Of a stretch of DNA of 64,000 bases, positions 41,585 to 48,475 are shown in pieces. Source of the stretch: Rhodanobacter thiooxydans (GTDB lineage: Bacteria; Pseudomonadota; Gammaproteobacteria; Xanthomonadales; Rhodanobacteraceae). Position 1 is the first letter of the stretch; every line of letters begins with the position of its first letter. The DNA is taken from assembly GCF_030291135.1 (NCBI RefSeq), contig NZ_CP127409.1:496001-560000 (forward strand). Direction: 5' to 3'. The notes under the pieces were generated by a model. The model was not told where the DNA came from, did not search any database, and worked only from the letters and a program-made list of their open reading frames with translations. The position numbers and the translations under genes were made by a program.

Positions 41585-42355
41585 TCAGCCGCCGCCTTCG
41601 GATTCGATCTGCTGCACGAGGTTGCCGAGGATGCGCAGGTCCTGCGCGTCGAGCTGGTCGCCGTCCATGCCGCGGAAGTGGTGGTGGAAGGCACGCACCG
41701 CCGCGGCGCGATCATCCAGTGGATAGCCGATGACGGCCAGCGCCATCCACGGGTCGAAGCCGGCGGGCGGGTCGACCAGCACGCCCTGTGGCCAACGCCC
41801 GAAACCTGCGGCAGCCAGTTGCGGCCAGGGGAACAGCGGACCGGGATCGTCCTTGCGCGCGGGCGCGAAATCCTCGTGGCCGACGATCTGCGTGCGCGGG
41901 ATATGCAGGCGTTCGGTGAGGTCGGCGAGCAGGCGCAGCAGGCTGTCGATCTGTGCTTGCGCGAACGGCGTCGCGCCGTCGTTGTCCAGCTCGATGCCGA
42001 TCGAGGCGGAATTGATGTCGGTGATCGTGCCCCAGTGCCCCGGGCCGCCATGCCAGGCGCGCAACTGGTCGGACACCAGCTGGTAGATGTGGCCGTCGGC
42101 GCCGATCAGGTAATGCGAGCTCACCGGGCCGCCGCTGTTCTTCGTGCGCAGGGTATCCAGGCTTTCCTGCACCGAATGCTGGTTGGTGTAGTGCAGCACG
42201 ATCAGCACCGGCCGGCGGATGTCGTGGTTCGGCGACGGCACCCAGGTCGCCAGCGGATTGCGCGGCGGCAGTGGGGCGCAGGCGGCGAGCAGCGCGACCA
42301 GCGCCAGCACGGTCGCGCGGCGCAGCAGGCGGTTCGACATAAGCGGACGTCTCAT
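41585..42355 (-). CDS. N-acetylmuramoyl-L-alanine amidase, AmiD/AmpD-like lipoprotein
   Basis: The 256-residue precursor has a lipobox (LLAACAP, Cys26) and an Amidase_2 domain. Zinc ligands are His55 in LIVLHYTN, the His in IVGHEDFAP and the Asp in KDDPGPLFPW; the substrate-binding WHGG and IGIELDNDG are also present. Such enzymes cut between MurNAc and L-Ala, and the lipid anchor places it at the outer membrane. I chose ATG 42355, which overlaps the preceding stop (ATGA); ATG 42340 is an alternative. It is the last gene of the minus-strand peptide-processing operon. Confidence 0.92.
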   Translation of the reverse strand: MRRPLMSNRLLRRATVLALVALLAACAPLPPRNPLATWVPSPNHDIRRPVLIVLHYTNQHSVQESLDTLRTKNSGGPVSSHYLIGADGHIYQLVSDQLRAWHGGPGHWGTITDINSASIGIELDNDGATPFAQAQIDSLLRLLADLTERLHIPRTQIVGHEDFAPARKDDPGPLFPWPQLAAAGFGRWPQGVLVDPPAGFDPWMALAVIGYPLDDRAAAVRAFHHHFRGMDGDQLDAQDLRILGNLVQQIESEGGG

Positions 42356-43410
42356 CGGGCTCGCTGCAGGTAGGGTTGGGCGATCGCCAGCGCGGTGCGG
42401 TACGGTTCCGGCTCGTTGCGGTTGCTGAGCAGGATCACGGTGAGGTGCTGCTGCGGCCAGCGCACGATCGCGTTGCGGAAGCCGATGCTCTCGCCCGAAT
42501 GCCACACGGTGTCGCCGGTGATGCGCCAGCCGTAGCCGTAGCTGGCCTCGTACGGCTCGCCGGTGACCTTCACGCGCGGGCTGAAGGCGAGCTTGCGCGA
42601 AGCGTCGCTGAGCAGCCGGTTGTCGTACAGCGCGGCGTCCCACTTCGCCAGGTCGTCGATCGAGGAATAGATGCCGCCGTCGCCGCGGGTCGCGCTGGTG
42701 ACGCTCTGGTCGGTGCGCGTCCAGCGGCCGTTCTCCTCGCTGTAGCCGTAGGCGCGATCAGCCACGTCGGGGCCGCCGCGCTCATACAGCAGCGTGTGGT
42801 CCATGTGCAGCGGCCGGAAGATGCGCTGCTGCAGGTACAGCGGCAGGCTGATGCCGGAAGCGCGCTCCACCACCAGGCCGAGCAGCACGTAGCCCGAGTT
42901 GCTGTAGCGGTACGTGGTGCCCGGCGCGAAGTAGGTTTTCGAGGTGGCGGACAGCAGGCGCAGCACGTCGTTGTCGCTGACCTGCGCGGTGGTGCCGGGC
43001 GGGATCAGGTCTTCGTAGTCGACCAGGCCGCCGGTGTGCGTGAGCAGCTGGCGCAGGGTGACCGTGGCCGTCGTTTCCGGCAGCGAAGGCAGCCAGCGGC
43101 GCACCGGATCGTCGAGGTTGAGCCGGCCGTTCTCGGCCAGCAGCAGGATCGCCGCAGCGGTGAACTGCTTGCTCACCGAGGCGAGCCGATAGTTGCTGGC
43201 CGGCGTGGCCTTGTCTTCTTTTTCGAGATTGGCCAGGCCGTAGCTGCGGCGGATGATCGGCTTGCCGTCCTTGAGCACCAGCAGCGAGGCCCCGGGGACG
43301 TCGCCGGCGTAGCGCTGCATCAGCGCGTCGATCGGGTCGACCGGCCGGGTGTCGCTGGCACAGCCGCCGAGCAGCAAGGTCAGCGCAAGACCGGCGAGCA
43401 GTTTTCGCAT
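42352..43410 (-). CDS. Class C beta-lactamase-fold serine hydrolase, lipoprotein
   Basis: The 352-residue precursor has a lipobox (LLGGCAS). Its hydrolase domain carries the SxxK motif Ser78-Val-Ser-Lys81, the YSN motif (TYRYSNSGYV) and an HSG motif (VWHSGESIG). These are the catalytic elements of DD-peptidases, class C beta-lactamases and related esterases. Given its neighbours, it is more likely a D-amino-peptide hydrolase than a resistance enzyme. ATG 43446 would add 12 residues. It is coupled to the amidase gene by an ATGA overlap. Confidence 0.88.
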   Translation of the reverse strand: MRKLLAGLALTLLLGGCASDTRPVDPIDALMQRYAGDVPGASLLVLKDGKPIIRRSYGLANLEKEDKATPASNYRLASVSKQFTAAAILLLAENGRLNLDDPVRRWLPSLPETTATVTLRQLLTHTGGLVDYEDLIPPGTTAQVSDNDVLRLLSATSKTYFAPGTTYRYSNSGYVLLGLVVERASGISLPLYLQQRIFRPLHMDHTLLYERGGPDVADRAYGYSEENGRWTRTDQSVTSATRGDGGIYSSIDDLAKWDAALYDNRLLSDASRKLAFSPRVKVTGEPYEASYGYGWRITGDTVWHSGESIGFRNAIVRWPQQHLTVILLSNRNEPEPYRTALAIAQPYLQRAR

Positions 43411-43442
43411 GGCAGATTCCCCCTGGATTTTCCGCGGTGCCG

Positions 43443-44162
43443 TCATTGCACCGGCACGTCGTAGAGCGTGTGCGGCGTCGGCTCCGGCACCAGCGTGTAA
43501 TGCCACCATTCCATCGGATAGTTGCGGAAGCCCTCGCGCTGCATCGCATCGCGCAACAGCAGGCGGTTCGCGTGTTGCTGCGCGGTGACGTCGGGGGCGT
43601 CGGTGTGCGCGCGCACGTCGAAGAAGTCGAAGTCGGTGCCCATGTCCAGCGGCTCGCAGCGCGTGCCGTCGGCGGCGCAGCGTTCCAGCGTGAGGTCGAT
43701 GGTGGCGCCGCGGCTGTGGCCGGAGACGGGTGCGATGTAATCGCCGAGCAATTTCGACTTGTCCAGCGTGGGGTAGTGCTGCGGCTTGGTGCGCTGGTCG
43801 GCCAGGTCGTGCGCCCAGCGCACGAAGTGCGCCACCGCGCGGGCGGGGCGATAGCAGTCCCAGATCTTCAGGCGCAGCTGCCGCGCGCGCAGTTCGCGCT
43901 CGACCCGCGCCAGCGCTTCGGCGACCGGACGCAGCAGCAGGCACTTCGGCGCCAGGTAGCCGTCCACCGGCGTACCCACGAAGTTGTCGCTGCCGGCGTA
44001 CCTGATGTCCTCGGCGATGTCCGGCACCAGCGTGCGGATATCGACCAGGTTCGCCGCGGCGGCGGTCTTCGCCGGCGACAGCGTCGGCGGCTGGTCCGCC
44101 AGGCTGGCGGCGGACCAGCCGATGGCCCCGAGCAGTGCGATGGCGGCGAGCGGGCGGCGCAT
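43443..44162 (-). CDS. D-alanyl-D-alanine dipeptidase (VanX/DdpX family)
   Basis: The 239-residue precursor has a signal peptide (about 1-22) and an M15D domain. Zinc ligands are His149 and Asp156 in SGHSRGATID and His221 in EWWH, with catalytic base Glu218. The enzyme splits D-Ala-D-Ala. In VanX this removes the vancomycin target, but in Gram-negatives (DdpX) it frees D-Ala as nutrient, which fits this operon. It begins one base into the upstream stop (TGATG), so it is co-translated with the serine hydrolase. Confidence 0.92.
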   Translation of the reverse strand: MRRPLAAIALLGAIGWSAASLADQPPTLSPAKTAAAANLVDIRTLVPDIAEDIRYAGSDNFVGTPVDGYLAPKCLLLRPVAEALARVERELRARQLRLKIWDCYRPARAVAHFVRWAHDLADQRTKPQHYPTLDKSKLLGDYIAPVSGHSRGATIDLTLERCAADGTRCEPLDMGTDFDFFDVRAHTDAPDVTAQQHANRLLLRDAMQREGFRNYPMEWWHYTLVPEPTPHTLYDVPVQ

Positions 44163-45892
44163 CAGCGGCAACCTCCGACGCGCTGGAAATCGAGATCCTC
44201 GTAATCGGAGCTGAAGTCGCCCAGCGGATCGAGCTTGGCCATGCGCAGGCCGATCGGCCGGCCGCCGGAGGCCGCCTGGAAATCCAGCCACGCGTCGAGG
44301 TCGGCCGAATCGTCCCAGTGCACCAGGTAGCGATCGCCCAAGCGCATCACGGTGCCGGCCAGCGTCGGCGACTTAGCGGCGGCGAAATGCATCGTTCCAT
44401 CGCGCGGGCACAGCATGACGTCGCCGAACCACGGGTCGCGATACTGCCCGCTCCAGCGTGCCAGTTCGGCGGCGCTGGCCGGCTGCTGGCGCGAAGTGTC
44501 AATGGCGGACGCTGCCGCGGGCTTCTGTTTCGCCCGCTGCTCCAGCGCGTCGGCATACCAGTCCACGCCGCGATGGTCGCCCGGGGCGGTGAAGTGTTTC
44601 ATCAGAACCTCGCCGAGCACGGTGCGCGCGTCGCCGGCGTCGCCGTTGATCATGAACACGAAGCCGCTGCGGCGATCCGGCAGCAGGGCCAGCATCGAGT
44701 ACATGCCGTTCAACGTGCCGGTGTGCCACACGCTCCACTGGCCGTCGACGTCGGCCATGCGCCAGCCGTAGCCGTAGGCCATCACGTGGGTGTGGTCCCA
44801 AGCGCGGCGTTGCGCGGAGACAGGGATCAGCATGTGCGGCGCCTGCAGCACGTCGCGCTGCACCGGCGACAGCCACTGCAGCTGCGCGTGCGTGGGCACC
44901 AGCCAGTTGCGCGCCCAGCTCAGCATGTCGGTGAGATCGCAGCGGATGCCACCGGCGGCTGCGGAGGTGATCGCGGGGATCGCCGCGTCCTCTGGTATCG
45001 CCACGTTGCGACCGGCGTCGCGGCGATGCGGCGTGGCGACGTCGCCGACCGTGTCGCGGTTCCACGCACCGACCTGGCAGCGGTCCAGCCCCAGCGGAGC
45101 GAACACCTCGCGCCGCATCAGCGTTTCGTAGGACGCGCCGCCCGCAGCGGCGGCCACTTCGCCGGCGACCACGTAGAGCAGGTTGTCGTACTGGTACTGC
45201 GAGCGGAAGCTGTAGCCGGGCTTGATGAAGGCCAGGCCGTGGATGATGTCGGCGCGGGTGAACGTGTTCGGCTCCGGCCACAACATCAGGTCGCCGCCGC
45301 CCTCGGGCAGGCCGCTGGAGTGAGTGAGCAGGTCGGCCACGCGCATGTTCGCGGTGACCCACGGGTCGTTCATGCGGAACTGCGGCAGGTACTCCGTCAC
45401 CGGGTCATCCCAGCGCAGCTTGCCCTGGTCGACGAGGCGGCCGAGCAGGGCGGTGGTCATCGCCTTGCTGTTGGAGGCGATCTTGAACAGGGTGCGCGGA
45501 GTGATCTTCTGACCTGAGCCGGCGACGGTTTCGCCGACGGTGCGGGTGTAGACGACCTGACCGTTTTCGATCACGCCGACAGCGATGCCGGGAAGGTGGT
45601 AGCGGGCAACGACGGCGTCGACGATTTTGTCGTAAGCGCGGCTGGCGGATTGGGCGGCGGCGACCGGTGGTGCGAGCAGGAGCAGAAAAGCAAGAGCACC
45701 CCACCCCAATCCTCCCCTGCGTTGCAGGGGAGGGAGCAGGGCGTCGGTGCCTCGCTCCTGACTCCTCCTCCTGCTTGCAGGGGGAGGTTGGGAGGGGGTG
45801 GCTCGAGCGTGCGGAGAAGCACCGTTCTCGGACTCTCCCCTGCGTTGCAGGGGAGAGGGAGCGTCGACCCCTTGTTGCTCAATGCTGCGCAT
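44162..45892 (-). CDS. Serine hydrolase (beta-lactamase fold) with REP-derived N-terminus
   Basis: The hydrolase domain has SNSKAMT (SxxK), YQYDNLLY (YxN) and WHTGTLNGM (HTG), followed by a C-terminal lipocalin-like domain of the DUF3471 type (from about 470). A hydrophobic signal-like stretch, ALAFLLLLAPPVAAAQ, precedes the domain, but it lies about 65 codons inside the frame from ATG 45892. That ATG has an excellent ribosome-binding site (GAGGT, eight bases away), and the first 60 codons run through three REP-type palindromes without a stop. TTG 45709 could start closer to the signal sequence. Activity is probably on D-amino peptides. Confidence 0.85.
   Translation of the reverse strand: MRSIEQQGVDAPSPLQRRGESENGASPHARATPSQPPPASRRRSQERGTDALLPPLQRRGGLGWGALAFLLLLAPPVAAAQSASRAYDKIVDAVVARYHLPGIAVGVIENGQVVYTRTVGETVAGSGQKITPRTLFKIASNSKAMTTALLGRLVDQGKLRWDDPVTEYLPQFRMNDPWVTANMRVADLLTHSSGLPEGGGDLMLWPEPNTFTRADIIHGLAFIKPGYSFRSQYQYDNLLYVVAGEVAAAAGGASYETLMRREVFAPLGLDRCQVGAWNRDTVGDVATPHRRDAGRNVAIPEDAAIPAITSAAAGGIRCDLTDMLSWARNWLVPTHAQLQWLSPVQRDVLQAPHMLIPVSAQRRAWDHTHVMAYGYGWRMADVDGQWSVWHTGTLNGMYSMLALLPDRRSGFVFMINGDAGDARTVLGEVLMKHFTAPGDHRGVDWYADALEQRAKQKPAAASAIDTSRQQPASAAELARWSGQYRDPWFGDVMLCPRDGTMHFAAAKSPTLAGTVMRLGDRYLVHWDDSADLDAWLDFQAASGGRPIGLRMAKLDPLGDFSSDYEDLDFQRVGGCR
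45699..45858. repeat. Array of three REP-type palindromes
   Basis: Arms are 45711-45720/45724-45733, 45764-45774/45777-45787 (one mismatch) and 45833-45843/45847-45857, all variants of CTCCCCTGC-NNN-GCAGGGGAG. The first two units are opposed and carry CCACCCC-type heads. The array covers the region between the dipeptidase stop and the serine-hydrolase signal sequence. Confidence 0.88.
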
Positions 45893-47090
45893 GGCGCTCG
45901 ACCTCGCCCCATACGCGCAGCAGATTGCCGCCCCACAGCTTGGCGATATCGGTGTCGCTGAAGCCAGCCTTGCGCAGCGCGGCGGTGACGTTGCGGGTTT
46001 CGCTGGCGTCCTTCCAGCCGGTGATGCCGCCGCCGCCGTCGAAGTCGGAGGCGATGCCGACGTGGTCGATGCCGGCGACTTTCACCATGTGCCGGATCTG
46101 CTTCACGTAGTCGTCCAGGGTGGCCAGCGGATACTTTTTCTGGATCTCGGCCATGCCCGCTTCCATCTCGGGCCGGTAGTCGTCATTGTCGCTGTCGTAT
46201 GCCTTCTCGCCGGCCTGTTTCGCCACGGCCTCCTGCAATTTTTTCTCGGCGGCCTCGCGGCCGGGGTCGTGCTTCAGGAATTCCTTGTACGCCACCGCCT
46301 GGATCACGCCGCCCTTGGCGGCGATCGCGCGCAGCAGGTCGTCGGGCACGTTGCGCGGGTGGTCGAGTACGGCGCGCGCGCCGGAGTGCGAGGCGATGAG
46401 CGGCGTGGCGGACACCTTGAGTGCGTCGCGCACGCAGCGATCCGAGGCGTGCGAGATGTCGACCAGCATGCCGAGCTGGTTGGCGCGCTTGACCGCGGCG
46501 CGGCCGAAGTCGCTCATGCCGGTGTCGCCGGCGCTGTTCATCGCCGGCTCGCCGTGTTCGGTATCCGGCAGCGAGCTGGTGCACAGGTCGTTGTTGCCGA
46601 CGTGGACCAGGCCGACCGAACGCGCGCCGCGGTCGAACGCGGCGTCGAGGCGGTGCAGGTCGTGGCCGAGCGAGTAGGCGTTCTCGATCTCGATGGTGGC
46701 CGAGAGCAGGCCCGCCTTGCGGTTGGCCATCAGTTGTTCGGGTGTGGTGGCCAGGCGGATGCGGTCGGGATACATCATCAGCATGCGGCCGATGCCGTCG
46801 TATTTCTGGCTGGCCTGTTGCACCGCCTTGGCATAACCGGCGGCGTCGAGCTGGTGCTGCGGCACCCAGACCACGAAGAACGCCGCGTTCAGGCCGCCGC
46901 GCTCCATCTTGCCCAGGTCGACCAGCAGGCGGGTGTCATGCCCCACGTCGAAGCGTGGCTCGCCCATGTAGTTGAACGGGATGTCGATGTGGGTGTCGAT
47001 GGTGACCGGCGGATCCTGCTGCGCCTGCGCGGGCAACACAGCGGCGAAGCCCAGGGCGGCGAGGATGGCGAGGCGGGCAGTCGTGTTCAT
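45879..47090 (-). CDS. Membrane dipeptidase (peptidase M19)
   Basis: The 403-residue precursor has a signal peptide (about 1-24, LPAQAQ). The metal-site motifs are all present: IDTHIDIP (His34, Asp36), IEIENAYSLG, VDISHASDRC, ASHSGARAVLDHPRNVPD and HVGIASDFDG. M19 enzymes cleave dipeptides including those with a C-terminal D-residue, so L-Ala-D-Glu or D-Ala-D-Ala are possible substrates here. ATG 47090 overlaps the lysA stop (ATGA). Its own last bases overlap the ATG of the next gene, 14 bases in. Confidence 0.93.
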   Translation of the reverse strand: MNTTARLAILAALGFAAVLPAQAQQDPPVTIDTHIDIPFNYMGEPRFDVGHDTRLLVDLGKMERGGLNAAFFVVWVPQHQLDAAGYAKAVQQASQKYDGIGRMLMMYPDRIRLATTPEQLMANRKAGLLSATIEIENAYSLGHDLHRLDAAFDRGARSVGLVHVGNNDLCTSSLPDTEHGEPAMNSAGDTGMSDFGRAAVKRANQLGMLVDISHASDRCVRDALKVSATPLIASHSGARAVLDHPRNVPDDLLRAIAAKGGVIQAVAYKEFLKHDPGREAAEKKLQEAVAKQAGEKAYDSDNDDYRPEMEAGMAEIQKKYPLATLDDYVKQIRHMVKVAGIDHVGIASDFDGGGGITGWKDASETRNVTAALRKAGFSDTDIAKLWGGNLLRVWGEVERHAQH

Positions 47091-48391
47091 GGCGTTTCCC
47101 AGTTCCGGGCCGGCTGTTCGCCGGCGATCATTTCCTCGAAGTGCTGGCGGCGGCGCACCACGGCATAACGGCCCCGCTGCAACAGTACCTCGGCGGCCAG
47201 CGGTCGCGAGTTGTAGGTGGAGGCCATCGACGTACCGTACGCGCCGGTGGCCTTGATCAGCAACAGGTCGCCGGCCGCGCACTCGGGCAGTTTGCGGGCG
47301 CGGGCGAAGGTGTCGCCGGTCTCGCAGACCGGGCCGACGATGTCGTAGGTGGTCGTCGGGCGCGGCTCGTCCGCTACCGGCACGATGTCGTGCCAGGCGT
47401 CGTACAGGCTGGGCCGCTGCAGGTCGTTCATCGCCGCGTCCAGCACCAGGAAGCTGCGCTCGATGCCGGGCTTGACGCGGATCACCCGGGTCAGCAGCAC
47501 GCCCGCCTCGGCGACCAGGTAGCGGCCCGGTTCCAGCAGCAGCTTGCCGCGGTAGTCGGCCAACGCTTCGCGGATCACGCCCACGTAATCGGCCGCGGCC
47601 ACCGGCTGGTCCACGCCGGCGCGATAGCAGACGCCCAGTCCGCCGCCGACGTCGATGCTGTTGACCGGATGGCCGGCCTGTTCGAGTTCGCGCCAGAACG
47701 CGGCGACCCGCTGCAGCGCGAGCCGAAACGGTTCGACGCTGAGGATCTGCGAACCGATGTGCACGTGCAGGCCGTCGAGTTGCACGTGGCTAAGCTGCTT
47801 GCGATCGGCGAACCAGCGGCGTGCCTCGTCGATGCTGACGCCGAACTTGTTCTCCGACCTGCCGGTGGAAATCTTCGCGTGGGTCTGCGCGTCCACGTCG
47901 GGGTTGATGCGTACCGCGGCGCGTGCCGTCACATCCTGCGCCTTGGCGACGCGCTGCAGGGTATGCAGCTCGTCCAGCGATTCGACGTTGAAGCGCAGGA
48001 TGCCGACGTTGAGCGCGCCGGCGATCTCGTCGGCGCTCTTGCCGACGCCGGAGAACACGATGCGTTCGGCCGGGATGCCGGCGTTGAGTGCGCGGCGCAG
48101 CTCGCCCACCGAGACGATGTCGGCGCCGACGCCGGCGTTTGCCATCAACTGCAGGATGGCGAGGTTGGGATTGGCCTTCGCCGCGAAGCAGATGGTGGCG
48201 TCGAGGCCAGCCAGCGCGGCCTGGAGTTCGCCGATGCGCCGATGGATCGCGCTGGCGGAGTAGGCATGAAAGGGGGTGGCGATGCGTTCGGCCAGTTGCC
48301 GCAGGTCGACGCCGTCGAACATGCCAGGGGCACCGTCCGCTTCCCGGGCGGTTTCCTGCACGGTCGGGCGGTTCGTCGTCTGCGTGGACAT
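47087..48391 (-). CDS. lysA: Diaminopimelate decarboxylase
   Basis: The 434-residue PLP enzyme has a lysine Schiff-base site Lys72 (CFAAKANPN), HVHIGSQ, GGGLGVCY, EPGRYLV, CETGDTF and YNSRPL, all LysA hallmarks. It removes CO2 from meso-diaminopimelate to make lysine. Here it heads an operon of peptidoglycan-peptide enzymes rather than lysine synthesis, so it may drain DAP released from muropeptides. An extra N-terminal stretch of about 25 residues precedes the usual start of the family. Its ATG lies about 40 bases after the TonB-receptor terminator. Confidence 0.93.
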   Translation of the reverse strand: MSTQTTNRPTVQETAREADGAPGMFDGVDLRQLAERIATPFHAYSASAIHRRIGELQAALAGLDATICFAAKANPNLAILQLMANAGVGADIVSVGELRRALNAGIPAERIVFSGVGKSADEIAGALNVGILRFNVESLDELHTLQRVAKAQDVTARAAVRINPDVDAQTHAKISTGRSENKFGVSIDEARRWFADRKQLSHVQLDGLHVHIGSQILSVEPFRLALQRVAAFWRELEQAGHPVNSIDVGGGLGVCYRAGVDQPVAAADYVGVIREALADYRGKLLLEPGRYLVAEAGVLLTRVIRVKPGIERSFLVLDAAMNDLQRPSLYDAWHDIVPVADEPRPTTTYDIVGPVCETGDTFARARKLPECAAGDLLLIKATGAYGTSMASTYNSRPLAAEVLLQRGRYAVVRRRQHFEEMIAGEQPARNWETP

Positions 48392-48426
48392 GGGTTCGCT
48401 ATCAGTGGTTGGTGTGATGATGCCGG

Positions 48427-48459
48427 AAAAAAGAGCGGCCCGGCAGTTGCGCGGGCCGC
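48427..48459 (-). terminator. Terminator after the TonB receptor
   Basis: On the minus strand GCGGCCCG/CGGGCCGC (48459-48452 and 48442-48435), a perfect 8-bp stem with a nine-base loop, leads into TCTTTTTT. It lies between the receptor stop and lysA, so lysA needs its own promoter or read-through. Confidence 0.85.
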
Positions 48460-48475
48460 GATCGGGGGAGGGCGA

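Noticed and set aside
43443-44162. VanX-type gene as part of a vancomycin-resistance cluster
   Set aside because: No vanA- or vanH-like ligase or dehydrogenase gene is nearby; the neighbours are catabolic peptidases.
42352-45892. Beta-lactamase-fold genes as antibiotic-resistance determinants
   Set aside because: SxxK/YxN/HxG motifs are shared with DD-peptidases and esterases, and the operon context is peptide degradation. No AmpR-like regulator is adjacent.
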